NCBI GenBank assembly: GCA_937901015.1
Contig: CALCGQ010000350.1
Coordinates: 1-34,236, forward strand
From: an uncultured Bacteroidota bacterium
GTDB taxonomy: Bacteria > Bacteroidota > Bacteroidia > Bacteroidales > F082
Direction of reading: 5' to 3'
DNA length: 34,236 nt
Every line of letters starts with the position of its first letter. The first letter of the stretch is position 1. The position numbers were made by a program, and so were the translations under genes. This document shows positions 1 to 8,670 of the stretch, in pieces. The notes below the pieces were generated by a model. It searched no databases. It saw only the letters and a list, made by a program, of their open reading frames with translations, and had not been told where the DNA came from.

Positions 1-1
1 A

Positions 2-934
2 TTTGGTTATGATGTAAAGGCAGAACTAAGATGGTCCATTCCGTATCTTACGGATGATCAAGTTATTGGAATGTATTTTGATGGAGGTGTTCAGTTAAAT
101 CATACAATTGCATATCAAACTGTAGATAACAAAGAGCAGTTTTTTACCTCTACAAAAGGTTATGCTCAGCAAAACCATTACAGTATTGTTGGTTTAACAC
201 TTAGGCCTAAATTTAATTTTTTTCATGGTATACAGTTAGGGTTTAATCATCTCACATTTCAGGATACTGTGCTATCTCTTAACCCTGATTTCGCATATGA
301 GGACACTGACTATAATTATTTTTCATTAGCTTATGCTTTTAAACTCGACTTTAGAGATTACAAACCATATCCCCTTAAAGGTTATTATTTTGATGTTAGC
401 TTAGGTAAAATGGGCTTTGGATTTTTTAATAAAGATGTCAATAGAATATCTGCAAATGCAAGTTTTGATCAGTATATTAAACTTTACCATCGTTGGTTTT
501 TTGCATACAATGTTGCAGGACAAATCTCCAATAATAATCAACAATTACCCTATTTCATTAAGTCAGGATTGGGGTATCACCCAAATAATATCCGGGGATA
601 TGAACTTTATGTTGTGGATGGTCAGCAGATAGCAATATTCAAATCAAATGTGAAATTTGAAATCCTACCACGTACGACATTTCAAATAAACTGGATTAAA
701 TCAACTAAGTTTCGCAAGTCTTTCATAGCCCTATATGCAAACTTGTTTTTCGATATGTCTTATGTAAGTGATGTTTATACAGAGGAGTTGAACCCAATGG
801 CAAACCAGTTACTATATGCTACTGGTGTTGGTATTGACATTATTACCTATTATGATCTGGTGTTGAGACTGGAATATTCAATTAATAAACAGGGTTATAC
901 TGGTTTCTTTATTAACTTTGTATCACCAATATAG
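2..934 (+). CDS. Omp85/BamA-TamA-like outer-membrane barrel protein, 3' part only
   Basis: The reading frame is open from the first bases of the window, so this is the C-terminal ~310 residues of a longer protein; the first internal ATG is at 71. The visible part consists of alternating amphipathic strands rich in Tyr, Phe and Asn, as in an outer-membrane beta-barrel. It has an IRGYE segment near residue 200 of the ATG-71 frame that resembles the conserved (V/I)RG(F/Y) loop motif of Omp85 barrels. The chain ends in a hydrophobic strand (FFINFVSPI), as expected for insertion by the BAM complex. Any POTRA domains would lie upstream of the window. Family membership is inferred from barrel pattern and motif. 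Substrate or role (lipid or protein translocation) cannot be told. It stands upstream of nadK with a 124-bp gap. Confidence 0.6.
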   Translation, partial: FGYDVKAELRWSIPYLTDDQVIGMYFDGGVQLNHTIAYQTVDNKEQFFTSTKGYAQQNHYSIVGLTLRPKFNFFHGIQLGFNHLTFQDTVLSLNPDFAYEDTDYNYFSLAYAFKLDFRDYKPYPLKGYYFDVSLGKMGFGFFNKDVNRISANASFDQYIKLYHRWFFAYNVAGQISNNNQQLPYFIKSGLGYHPNNIRGYELYVVDGQQIAIFKSNVKFEILPRTTFQINWIKSTKFRKSFIALYANLFFDMSYVSDVYTEELNPMANQLLYATGVGIDIITYYDLVLRLEYSINKQGYTGFFINFVSPI

Positions 935-1032
935 TTCTCCTTTAATACTCCTAAAAACTACTTGTGTTTTTCTATCCTTAGTTAAAAAAAGTTAATGGCC
1001 CTGAATCAAATAATTTTTATGCGTTTTTAGGT

Positions 1033-1040
1033 TACATTTG
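1033..1040 (+). promoter_or_regulatory. -7 promoter element before nadK
   Basis: TACATTTG matches the Bacteroidetes -7 consensus TAnnTTTG. It lies 18 bp before the ATG at 1059. It overlaps the upstream TTG at 1038, which argues that the TTG is not a start codon. No clear -33 TTTG is visible. Confidence 0.5.
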
Positions 1041-1058
1041 CCAAAAAAGTGCTATTAC

Positions 1059-1937
1059 ATGAAGGTTGCATTATTCGGGAAGGCCTATTCTGATAATCAG
1101 AAAGTTTACCTTCAATTACTTATCGATGAGCTCACCAAAAGGGATGCAGAGATATGTATTTATGAGCCATATTATAAAACAATTGTTCATGAAATAGTTT
1201 TTGGAAGAAATATCACCTTTTTTAATCATAACAGAGATATTAAGAAAAGTGTAGATGTGTTATTCTCAGTGGGAGGTGATGGTACAATGCTTGATACAGT
1301 TCCTTTGGTAAGAAATTCTGGGATACCAATCTTAGGGATAAACCTTGGAAGATTGGGGTTTTTATCAAGTATTTCGAAATATGAGATTAAAAATGCGATT
1401 GACTGTTTGTTTACCGGTGACTACTATATTGATAAAAGAGCGTTACTCCAGTTAAGTCAACCAAAAAAATTGTTTGGTGAAGTGAACTATGCTTTGAATG
1501 ATTTAACCATTTATAGAAATAACGCTGCAGCACTTGTAACAGTTCATGTTTACGTTGATGATAAGTTTCTTAATTCATATTGGGGAGATGGTTTAATTGT
1601 ATCAACACCAACTGGGTCTACAGCTTATTCAATGAGTGTGGGTGGCCCAATTGTTACTCCTGGGTCTAAGAATTTCATTATTGCACCAATTGCTTCTCAT
1701 AATTTAACAGTTAGACCAATTGTACTTCAGGATTCCAGTGTTATAAAGATAAAGATTCAGGGACGTGAGGAGAAATATGTAATGACACTTGATTCTCGTG
1801 TATCAGCTATTGGTAAGGAGGATGAGATAATAATTAAGCGGTGTAGTTTTACAGTCAATCTAATACAAATGAATAATAAGAATTTCTATACCACCATACG
1901 TGATAAACTCAACTGGGGTGTAGATAAAAGGAATTAG
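1059..1937 (+). CDS. nadK: NAD kinase
   Basis: ATP-dependent NAD kinase (NadK/PpnK), which phosphorylates NAD to NADP in the cytoplasm, the only de novo source of NADP. The 292-residue protein shows the glycine-rich GGDGTM motif at about residues 72-77, followed by NLGRLGFLS, and the NAD-binding/catalytic DGLIVSTPTGSTAYS block around residue 180, where the diagnostic GSTAYS is intact. Length is normal for the family. I chose ATG 1059 (MKVALFGK, the usual beginning in Bacteroidetes) over the in-frame TTG at 1038, because the TTG lies inside a promoter -7 element. The gene probably has its own transcript with a short leader of about 12 nt. Confidence 0.95.
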   Translation: MKVALFGKAYSDNQKVYLQLLIDELTKRDAEICIYEPYYKTIVHEIVFGRNITFFNHNRDIKKSVDVLFSVGGDGTMLDTVPLVRNSGIPILGINLGRLGFLSSISKYEIKNAIDCLFTGDYYIDKRALLQLSQPKKLFGEVNYALNDLTIYRNNAAALVTVHVYVDDKFLNSYWGDGLIVSTPTGSTAYSMSVGGPIVTPGSKNFIIAPIASHNLTVRPIVLQDSSVIKIKIQGREEKYVMTLDSRVSAIGKEDEIIIKRCSFTVNLIQMNNKNFYTTIRDKLNWGVDKRN

Positions 1938-2024
1938 TAAATCTGTATAATATTTATTTAAATAATTAGTTTGTTATGTGTTGATTTATACACAATTCTA
2001 TGTCAAGCATAACTAAAAAAATGA

Positions 2025-2032
2025 TATTTTTG
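2025..2032 (+). promoter_or_regulatory. -7 promoter element before porG-like gene
   Basis: TATTTTTG matches TAnnTTTG and lies 15 bp before ATG 2048. It supports that ATG over the ATG at 2000, which lies upstream of the expected transcription start. No convincing -33 box. Confidence 0.45.
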
Positions 2033-2047
2033 CCGCTCGAAATTAAA

Positions 2048-2884
2048 ATGATAAAATTTAATCTGAAATATAAGTTCCACAAAGGTTTAGTTAGCTTATT
2101 TCTATTAAGCTTAACATCATTGTTACCCATTGGATTATCAGGACAAACCCTTGAACTAGGTGGTTTTGTTGGGACTTCATATTATCTTGGTGAATTAAAT
2201 CCGGGATTACCTTTCAATCAAACTCAACTTGCATATGGTGCATTAGCAAGGTACAATTTGAATCCCAGATGGGCCATTAAATTTAATTATTATAGAGGAA
2301 AAGTACAAGGTAGCGATGCCACTGGTGCTTCTGTTAAGGATCGTGAATTGGATTTTACATCCAATATTAATGATTTTTCACTGGTTGCAGAATTTAATTT
2401 TTGGGAATATTTTACAGGAAGTAAAAAAAGCTTCTTCACACCGTTTTTATTTGGTGGAGCTTCATTTTTTACCTTTAAACCAACATCGTTAAGTGGCGTT
2501 GACTTACAACCTTTAGGTACCGAAGGGCAAAATATTGGCTTTGCGGGACGTAGTCCCTATAAGCAGTATAGTTTTGCCATGACATTTGGATTTGGAATTA
2601 AGTATAGTTTGTCGAAGAGAATTGGCCTTGCATTTGAATGTGGAATGCGCAAAACTCTAACAGATTATATTGATGATATAAGCACAACTTATTATCTTAG
2701 GGGCGAAAATATTAATCCTGGTGTTCCTGCTGAAATTCTAAGTGACCCTACTATGAGTCATGATGAATACATGCAAAGGGGCAATGATCAAACAAACGAT
2801 TGGTACAATTACACAGGTGTAAGTATCACCTATAAGTTTGATCTTCGAAGTAAGAAAAGATGTAATAGTGTTAGTTGGAAATAA
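2048..2884 (+). CDS. DUF6089/PorG-like outer-membrane beta-barrel protein
   Basis: This 278-residue exported protein has a signal peptide (basic start, then SLFLLSLTSLLPIGLSG and cleavage near GQ-TLE) followed by an 8-strand-like small barrel with GTSYYLGELNP and LFGGASFFTF segments typical of DUF6089. The family includes PorG (PG0189) of Porphyromonas gingivalis, which associates with the PorK/PorN ring of the type IX secretion system; there too the gene sits beside uppS, bamA and two ompH genes, as here. The PorG assignment rests on domain look and gene order, so function in type IX secretion is an inference. ATG 2048 was preferred to ATG 2000 because a -7 box lies between them. uppS follows 15 bp after the stop, so it is probably cotranscribed. 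Confidence 0.7.
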   Translation: MIKFNLKYKFHKGLVSLFLLSLTSLLPIGLSGQTLELGGFVGTSYYLGELNPGLPFNQTQLAYGALARYNLNPRWAIKFNYYRGKVQGSDATGASVKDRELDFTSNINDFSLVAEFNFWEYFTGSKKSFFTPFLFGGASFFTFKPTSLSGVDLQPLGTEGQNIGFAGRSPYKQYSFAMTFGFGIKYSLSKRIGLAFECGMRKTLTDYIDDISTTYYLRGENINPGVPAEILSDPTMSHDEYMQRGNDQTNDWYNYTGVSITYKFDLRSKKRCNSVSWK

Positions 2885-2899
2885 TTTCCATTGGAATTG

Positions 2900-3646
2900 A
2901 TGAAAAGCTGTAAAGATAAAATAGATATTAAGAAATTGCCTGAGCATATTGCCATTATTATGGATGGTAATGGAAGATGGGCTCTGAAACATGGTCTCGA
3001 TCGTGTTAATGGTCATCATGAAGGTGTTGATTCCGTTCGAGAGGTTGCGGAAGCTGCCGCTGAGATTGGGATTAAGTATTTAACTCTTTATACATTTTCT
3101 ACAGAAAATTGGAATCGTCCAAAGGATGAGGTAGATGCATTAATGTCACTTTTCGTTGAAACCATAGTTAAGGAACTTGATACTTTGAATAAGAATAATA
3201 TTCGCCTTAATGCCATTGGTGAATTGGAGAGTCTTCCTGGTGAGAATTATCAGAAGTTGATGGAAACAATGGACAAAACTTCCGGTAATGACAGAATGGT
3301 TATGACTCTGGCGTTAAGTTATAGCTCAAGATGGGAAATTGTTAATGCCGTTAAGAGAATTGGAAAAGACATTGAGTCGGGTAAACTAGTAAGTGATGAT
3401 ATATGTGAAGATAATTTCACTAAATATTTAACTACGTCTCAAATGCCAGACCCGGAATTATTGATCAGAACGAGCGGTGAATTAAGAATAAGCAACTATT
3501 TGTTATGGCAAATTGCGTATTCAGAATTATATTTTACAAACGTGCTGTGGCCTGATTTCCGTGAAGAAGATTTATACAAGGCTATTCTTGAATATCAAGA
3601 TAGAGAGAGAAGGTTTGGAATGACTAGTGAACAATTATTAAGCTGA
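2900..3646 (+). CDS. uppS: Isoprenyl transferase (undecaprenyl diphosphate synthase)
   Basis: Cis-prenyltransferase that condenses isopentenyl diphosphate onto farnesyl diphosphate to make the C55 lipid carrier for peptidoglycan and polysaccharide synthesis. The 248-residue protein shows the signature IIMDGNGRWA, with catalytic Asp at about residue 22 and the following Asn, plus FSTENWNRP (substrate loop). The C-terminal block has PDPELLIRTSGE, RISNYLLWQ and AYSELYF, ending WPDF. In place of the frequent NYGGR it has SYSSR, which I recall from other Bacteroidetes homologues. The start is ATG 2900, not the in-frame TTG 2891. The gene sits between the porG-like gene and bamA (8-bp gap) in a lipid-carrier and outer-membrane assembly operon. 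Confidence 0.95.
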   Translation: MKSCKDKIDIKKLPEHIAIIMDGNGRWALKHGLDRVNGHHEGVDSVREVAEAAAEIGIKYLTLYTFSTENWNRPKDEVDALMSLFVETIVKELDTLNKNNIRLNAIGELESLPGENYQKLMETMDKTSGNDRMVMTLALSYSSRWEIVNAVKRIGKDIESGKLVSDDICEDNFTKYLTTSQMPDPELLIRTSGELRISNYLLWQIAYSELYFTNVLWPDFREEDLYKAILEYQDRERRFGMTSEQLLS

Positions 3647-3654
3647 TTATTTGT

Positions 3655-6303
3655 ATGTTAAAAGCTGTAGGAAAGATATTGAATAGGATTACTATTATAA
3701 CAAGCTTGTTATTGTTTGCTGTGGTTTCCAATGCACAAATTAGTATTGGAAATGATTTATCAAGAATTAGTTATGATTCTCCAACGGATTATATAATTGG
3801 CGGTATTGAGGTTGAGGGAGTTGAGTATCTTGATGAAAACGTAATTGTAATGCTTTCTGATCTGGAAGTAGGAGAGCGTATTAAGGTTCCCGGTGATGAT
3901 ATTACCAGTGCAATACGACGTTTGTGGGAACAGGGATTATTTGATAATATCAGTATTGTTGCAACCGATATAAAGGCCAATAAGATTTTCCTAAAGATCG
4001 TTATGCATGAGAGACCACGATTAAGTAAATTCTCTTTTGAAGGTATTAGAAAAACTGAAGCTGACGATATTCGTGAGAAGATTAACTTAAGTCGTGGAGA
4101 TGTAGTAACTGAGCATCTTCTTATTAGAACTAAAAATATTATCAGGGATTTCTACTCAGGAAAAGGATTCTTAAATAGTGAAGTTATTATTACCGAAAAA
4201 CCTGATAAGAGGAATCTAAACTTTGTTGATTTATCAATTAATATCAAGAAGAATCGTAAGGTTAAGATTAGTGTAATTAATATCTATGGAGCCGATGATA
4301 TTTCAGCTGATGCTATCAGGTCGAGTATGAAGGAAACCAAAGCCCGTGGATCATTTACACCAATAAAAAACCTTGGGCCTTTTGTTGTTGATGTAGTATC
4401 TCACGCAGTAACACTTAAGTTTCCTGATCTTCGTGATGATTTTATCAAATATTATAAAAATAACTTTAGGGTAAATATCTTTAAAGGGTCGAAGTATATT
4501 AAGTCGAACTATAAAGAAGACCTTTCGAATATCATATCAAAATACAATAAGAAGGGTTATAGAGATGCTCATATTGTAGCTGATTCTGTATATAAAATTG
4601 ATAATGAGAATTTAGCAATTGATATTTGGATAGATGAAGGAAATAAATACTATTTCAGAAATATTAACTGGGTTGGAAACAAGGTATATAGTTCATTGTT
4701 CCTAAGTTCAGTGCTTGGAATATTACCTGGTGATGTATACAATCTAGAACTTCTAGAAACTAACCTTCAGTATAACCCTGCCGGGTTTGATGTTAGTTCT
4801 CTATATATGAATAATGGTTACTTGTTCTTTAATGCTACACCTGTTGAAACATATGTTGGCAATGATAGTATTGATCTTGAAATCAGGATTTTTGAAGGAA
4901 AGCAAGCAAGGATAAAAAATGTAACTGTAAAAGGAAATACTAAAACCAATGATCACGTTGTAATTCGTGAGTTAAGAACTCGTCCGGGACAGTTGTTTAG
5001 TCGAGAAGATGTAATTAGAACCACACGAGAGCTTGCCAACTTACGATATTTTAATGCAGAAACTATCACCCCAAATATTAATCCTGACCCGCTTGATGGA
5101 ACTGTTGATATTGAGTACCAGGTTGAAGAAACTTCTGCCGACCAGATTGAATTATCAGGTGGTTGGGGCTATGGACGAATCATTGGTACACTAGGACTTA
5201 GTTTCAATAACTTTTCAATAAAAAACTTCTTTAAAGGTGATGCATGGAAACCAATTCCTTCAGGTGATGGACAAAAACTATCCCTGAGATTCCAAACCTA
5301 TGGTAAGGATTATTTAAGCTGGAGTGTTTCTTTCACAGAACCATGGTTAGGTGGTAGAAAGCCTAATGCACTTACCGTATCGTACTACCATTCAATATAT
5401 TCCAATGGATTACCAAGTTATGATACATTGCGATCATCGTTTGTAATTGATGGAATTAGTGTGGGTATTGGTAAAAGGTTGACGTGGCCCGATGACTTCT
5501 TTACTCTATATCAGGGAGTAAACTTGCAGCTATATAAGCTTCAGAATTATGCTACCATTTTCTATATTGGTGATGGAAATGGAACTTATAATAACTTCAA
5601 TTATGAGGTAATTTTAGGAAGAAGCTCAATTGACCAACCAATATATCCACGTAGAGGATCAGATATATCGTTAGGGTTGGAGTTAACACCGCCATACTCA
5701 TTGTTTAGTCCAGAAAAAGACTACTCAGAGATTGGTGATACTGAAAAATATAAATGGATTGAATATCATAAATGGAAATTTAAGGCCTATTGGTATTTCG
5801 AATTAATGGAGAAACTTGTACTTGCAACGAAATTCCGCTTCGGTTACTTGGGATATTATAATAGTGATCTTGGTGTAACACCATTTGAAAGATTCTATCT
5901 TGGAGGAGACGGTCTGTCTGGAACAAATAATTTTGATGGACGTGAAATCATAGCTATGAGAGGATATACCAATGAGTCCATAACACCATTCTTCTATCAA
6001 AACAGAAATATTGGTGGTACAGTATTTACAAAGTATACTTTGGAGTTGAGGTACCCATTATCATTGAATCCAAGTTCTACAATCTATGCATTGGGATTTG
6101 TTGAAGCTGGTAACTCTTGGCTAGGTTCATTGGGATTTGATCCATTTGATATGAAACGATCAGCAGGACTAGGAGTTAGAGTATTCCTACCTATGTTTGG
6201 TATGCTTGGACTTGATTGGGCTTATGGTTTTGATCCTATTTATGGAATACCATCAGCAAATGGAAGTCACTTCCACTTCTCACTGAATCAATCTTTGGAT
6301 TAA
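3655..6303 (+). CDS. bamA: Outer membrane protein assembly factor BamA
   Basis: Central subunit of the BAM complex that folds and inserts beta-barrel proteins into the outer membrane. The 882-residue protein starts with a signal peptide (ITSLLLFAVVSNAQ). About five POTRA repeats follow, from roughly residue 45 to 490; examples begin IGGIEVEGVEYLDENVI and RIKNVTVKGNTKTNDHVV. A C-terminal Omp85/D15 barrel covers about residues 495-882. The barrel carries the conserved RGY version of the (V/I)RGF motif (MRGYTNE, about residue 768) and GLGVRVFLPMFGMLGLDWAYGF in the last strands. The protein is somewhat longer than the ~800-residue proteobacterial form because of POTRA and loop insertions. It lies 8 bp after uppS and just before two skp genes whose products deliver unfolded barrels to it. 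Confidence 0.95.
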   Translation: MLKAVGKILNRITIITSLLLFAVVSNAQISIGNDLSRISYDSPTDYIIGGIEVEGVEYLDENVIVMLSDLEVGERIKVPGDDITSAIRRLWEQGLFDNISIVATDIKANKIFLKIVMHERPRLSKFSFEGIRKTEADDIREKINLSRGDVVTEHLLIRTKNIIRDFYSGKGFLNSEVIITEKPDKRNLNFVDLSINIKKNRKVKISVINIYGADDISADAIRSSMKETKARGSFTPIKNLGPFVVDVVSHAVTLKFPDLRDDFIKYYKNNFRVNIFKGSKYIKSNYKEDLSNIISKYNKKGYRDAHIVADSVYKIDNENLAIDIWIDEGNKYYFRNINWVGNKVYSSLFLSSVLGILPGDVYNLELLETNLQYNPAGFDVSSLYMNNGYLFFNATPVETYVGNDSIDLEIRIFEGKQARIKNVTVKGNTKTNDHVVIRELRTRPGQLFSREDVIRTTRELANLRYFNAETITPNINPDPLDGTVDIEYQVEETSADQIELSGGWGYGRIIGTLGLSFNNFSIKNFFKGDAWKPIPSGDGQKLSLRFQTYGKDYLSWSVSFTEPWLGGRKPNALTVSYYHSIYSNGLPSYDTLRSSFVIDGISVGIGKRLTWPDDFFTLYQGVNLQLYKLQNYATIFYIGDGNGTYNNFNYEVILGRSSIDQPIYPRRGSDISLGLELTPPYSLFSPEKDYSEIGDTEKYKWIEYHKWKFKAYWYFELMEKLVLATKFRFGYLGYYNSDLGVTPFERFYLGGDGLSGTNNFDGREIIAMRGYTNESITPFFYQNRNIGGTVFTKYTLELRYPLSLNPSSTIYALGFVEAGNSWLGSLGFDPFDMKRSAGLGVRVFLPMFGMLGLDWAYGFDPIYGIPSANGSHFHFSLNQSLD

Positions 6304-6308
6304 TTTTG
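6301..6308 (+). promoter_or_regulatory. Possible -7 element before first skp
   Basis: TAATTTTG overlaps the bamA stop codon and fits TAnnTTTG. A transcript starting near 6315 would have a ~36-nt leader. No -33 partner is evident, so this may be chance, with skp transcribed from the bamA operon. Confidence 0.25.
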
Positions 6309-6350
6309 GCAATGTTTTTGCTTAACATAGATTAAACAAAATCTAAACAC

Positions 6351-6929
6351 ATGAAAAATACAATTTTTAGTTCCGTTTTTGCACTGCTAGTTGCAGGGTT
6401 TATGTTTACCAGTATTTCAGCAACAGGGCAACAACAAAAGTATGCATATGTTGATACACAGTATATACTAGATAATATTCCTGAATTTCAGGATGCTCAA
6501 GATGAACTTGATGAATTCTCTTCTAAATGGCAAAAAGAAATCGAAGATATCTACTCTCTTGTGGGCGAAATGTATCAGAAGTATCAGGCTGAATCGGTCT
6601 TACTACCCGAAGATGTAAAGCGCAAACGTGAAGAGGAGATCGTAAATAAAGAAAAAGAAGTTAAGGAACTTCAAAGGACATATTTTGGATCAGAAGGTGA
6701 ACTTTATAAAAAGCGTCAGGAGCTTATACAGCCAATTCAAGAGAAAGTATATAATGCCATCGAAAGTATTGCTGCTACAAATAATTATTCCTTCGTTTTT
6801 GACAAAGCCGGTGGTATGACATTACTGTATGGAAATCCAAAATATGACATCAGTGATGATGTACTTGATGAAGTAGGTAATGTAATGCAAACAGTTAAGC
6901 GCGATAGCAGAAACCGTGATTCTAATTAA
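6351..6929 (+). CDS. OmpH/Skp family periplasmic chaperone, copy 1
   Basis: Skp/OmpH-family chaperone that holds unfolded outer-membrane proteins in the periplasm. The 192-residue protein has a signal peptide (FALLVAGFMFTSISATG, cleavage near GQ). It then has the family start KYAYVDTQYILDNIPEF, a long charged coiled-coil region from about residue 45 to 135 (the tentacles of the Skp trimer) and a returning NNYSFVFDKAGGMTLLYGNP strand. Unlike the second copy it carries an extra polar C-terminal tail of about 30 residues ending RDSRNRDSN. It lies directly downstream of bamA, the receiver of its clients. Confidence 0.88.
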   Translation: MKNTIFSSVFALLVAGFMFTSISATGQQQKYAYVDTQYILDNIPEFQDAQDELDEFSSKWQKEIEDIYSLVGEMYQKYQAESVLLPEDVKRKREEEIVNKEKEVKELQRTYFGSEGELYKKRQELIQPIQEKVYNAIESIAATNNYSFVFDKAGGMTLLYGNPKYDISDDVLDEVGNVMQTVKRDSRNRDSN

Positions 6930-7054
6930 TCACTTGATCTGTTCTAACATTCCTAGTATCAACTATTTCTACCGCAGGGAAGTTTCCAATTGTTAATTAT
7001 TCTTAATATTCTAATACATACAAATTAATTGTGTGAATGTGAATGATTTTTGCT

Positions 7055-7062
7055 TAAGTTTG
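7055..7062 (+). promoter_or_regulatory. -7 promoter element before second skp
   Basis: TAAGTTTG matches TAnnTTTG. The upstream sequence has a weak GTG/TTG-like -33 at about 7033-7035 with a 19-bp spacer. A transcript from ~7069 would have a leader near 38 nt, so the second skp may be transcribed separately from the first. Confidence 0.45.
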
Positions 7063-7106
7063 CAACCCTTAATTGGAATATTTATAACCACATTATTGAA
7101 TAAAAT

Positions 7107-7625
7107 ATGAAATCATTAAAAAAAGTAATTGCATTATTATCTCTTGTTCTTCTTATCTCAAGCGTAGGGTTTGCTCAAACAGGTGCTAAATTTGGATATA
7201 TCGATTCTAATGAGATATTAACATTAATGCCAGAAACAGATTCTCTACAACAAGAATTAAAGGCTTATGCTGATTATCTTGATGAGCAAATGTCAACAAT
7301 GGCTATGGAGTATCAATCAAAAGTAACTACATACCAGGATAATTACAACACTATGTCTGATTTGATTAGACAAACTAAAGAGAAAGAAATTACTGATCTA
7401 CAAGCTAGAATTCAAGCTTTTCAGCAATCAGCTGATCAGGATTTAGGTGCTAAACAAGCTGAACTTTTTAATCCACTGATTGAAAAAGTAAAAGTTGCAA
7501 TTACTGAAGTAGCTCGTGAAAATAACTACAACTATATATTTGATGTAGGAACTGGAGCACTTGTATTTTATGAAACTGGCGATAACGTTCTTCCACTTGT
7601 GAAAACTAAGCTTGGTATTCAATAG
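7107..7625 (+). CDS. skp: OmpH/Skp family periplasmic chaperone, copy 2
   Basis: Second Skp-type periplasmic chaperone in the cluster, 172 residues, close to the usual family length. It has a signal peptide (KKVIALLSLVLLISSVGFAQ) and the conserved KFGYIDSNEILTLMPE strand. A helical coiled-coil arm runs over about residues 45-130, rich in Gln and Glu, followed by ENNYNYIFDVGTGALVFY. It differs clearly from copy 1 (shorter arm, no charged tail), so this is an old duplication. Two adjacent ompH genes after bamA is a common Bacteroidetes arrangement. A strong intrinsic terminator lies 23 bp after the stop and closes the envelope cluster. Confidence 0.9.
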   Translation: MKSLKKVIALLSLVLLISSVGFAQTGAKFGYIDSNEILTLMPETDSLQQELKAYADYLDEQMSTMAMEYQSKVTTYQDNYNTMSDLIRQTKEKEITDLQARIQAFQQSADQDLGAKQAELFNPLIEKVKVAITEVARENNYNYIFDVGTGALVFYETGDNVLPLVKTKLGIQ

Positions 7626-7648
7626 AAAGCAATAATATATATAAAGGA

Positions 7649-7679
7649 CCCCGACTGGTTATCCAATCGGGGTTTTTTT
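7649..7679 (+). terminator. Intrinsic terminator after skp
   Basis: The arms 7649-7658 and 7663-7672 form a CCCCGA-x-TGG / CCA-x-TCGGGG hairpin with one internal mismatch and a 4-nt loop, followed at once by seven T residues (7673-7679). Confidence 0.9.
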
Positions 7680-7712
7680 ATTTTTGGGAATTATTAAGTC
7701 CTTCAGATTAAT

Positions 7713-7720
7713 TAAATTTG
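7713..7720 (+). promoter_or_regulatory. -7 promoter element before GlsA-like gene
   Basis: TAAATTTG matches TAnnTTTG, 20 bp before ATG 7740 and after the skp terminator, where a new promoter is needed. No clean -33 at normal spacing. Confidence 0.5.
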
Positions 7721-7739
7721 TCAGTTATATATATTGAAT

Positions 7740-8606
7740 ATGAGTATTAAAGTCAATACTAAAAAGCCGCCAAAACTTGATATTGAGAAAGTAATTGCTG
7801 AGAAAAATCCTACGCTAAAAAAAATGCTTCCGGGTTTTGTTATTAATTTCATGAAACGGATATTACATCAGGATAAGCTTAATCATTATATGAAGAAACA
7901 TAATGATAGCATGGGCATAGATTTTCTTGATGGGATGCTTACCGAAATGAATACCTCACTTGACATTAGAGGTCTTGAAAACTTACCAAAGGAGGGGAAA
8001 TGTGTAGTTGCTTCCAATCATCCTTTAGGAGGATTAGATGGCATTGCGCTTATGGTTGCAGTTGCTAAGGTACGCCGAGATATACTCTTTCCTGTGAACG
8101 ATATTCTGATGAATATTGACAACCTTAAACCATTGTTTACCCCAATTAATAAGCATGGTGGAAGCGCAAAGAATATTGAAGTAGTTAATGAAACCTTTGC
8201 ATCAGACCATATTGTCTGTTATTTTCCATTTGGACTTGTTTCTAGAAAGAGAAAGGGGAAAATTGAGGATTTATTTTGGAGGCCAACGTTTATTCGTAAG
8301 TCAATAGAGTACAAAAGAGATATTATTCCTACTCATATTGATGGAAGAAATTCTAACTTCTTTTATAATCTGTCAAACTTCCGTAAAGCCCTTGGAATTA
8401 AGGCAAATCTGGAAATGTTTTTCCTTGCTGATGAATTGTTTAAACAGGAAAATGCAACTTTAAAGATAACCTTCGGTCCTGCAATATCGTATAAGATATT
8501 TGATGATAGATTCACAAAACGTGAATGGGCAGAGTTAATAAGGCGATATTCATACAAAGTTGGTCAGGGCCACACTGAACCATTTACTATACCTGAAAAG
8601 ATGTAG
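7740..8606 (+). CDS. glsA: Lysophospholipid acyltransferase family protein, GlsA-like O-acyltransferase
   Basis: PlsC/OlsA-superfamily acyltransferase of 288 residues. The central motif NHPLGGLDG (about residues 93-101) holds the catalytic His and Asp but with five residues between them, against four in classical PlsC; I recall this spacing in OlsA-like Bacteroidetes enzymes. YFPFGLVSRKRKG and PTHIDGRNSNFF are later acyltransferase blocks. The next gene is an OlsB-like GNAT, and such a pair makes glycine lipids in Bacteroides thetaiotaomicron: GlsB N-acylates glycine with a 3-hydroxy acid and GlsA then O-acylates it. The identification is based on pairing and motif; ornithine or another amino acid as head group is possible. 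Start ATG 7740 follows a -7 box; TTG 7734 is less likely. The symbol is not to be confused with glutaminase. Confidence 0.7.
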   Translation: MSIKVNTKKPPKLDIEKVIAEKNPTLKKMLPGFVINFMKRILHQDKLNHYMKKHNDSMGIDFLDGMLTEMNTSLDIRGLENLPKEGKCVVASNHPLGGLDGIALMVAVAKVRRDILFPVNDILMNIDNLKPLFTPINKHGGSAKNIEVVNETFASDHIVCYFPFGLVSRKRKGKIEDLFWRPTFIRKSIEYKRDIIPTHIDGRNSNFFYNLSNFRKALGIKANLEMFFLADELFKQENATLKITFGPAISYKIFDDRFTKREWAELIRRYSYKVGQGHTEPFTIPEKM

Positions 8607-8641
8607 CAGTAAATTGTAGTTTAAGCTTATGGCTCATTTAG

Positions 8642-8649
8642 TATATTTG
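8642..8649 (+). promoter_or_regulatory. -7 promoter element before GlsB-like gene
   Basis: TATATTTG matches TAnnTTTG, 21 bp before ATG 8671 in the 64-bp gap between the two acyltransferase genes. It would let the second gene be transcribed on its own. Confidence 0.45.
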
Positions 8650-8670
8650 TAGTAGTAAATAATAGATGCA

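Noticed and set aside
1038-1058. TTG start for nadK giving seven more residues
   Set aside because: The TTG lies inside the TACATTTG -7 element and the family begins MKVALFG at ATG 1059.
7107-7625. Second skp taken as a recent duplication
   Set aside because: The two proteins differ in length, tail and most residues, and paired ompH genes after bamA are common in the phylum.
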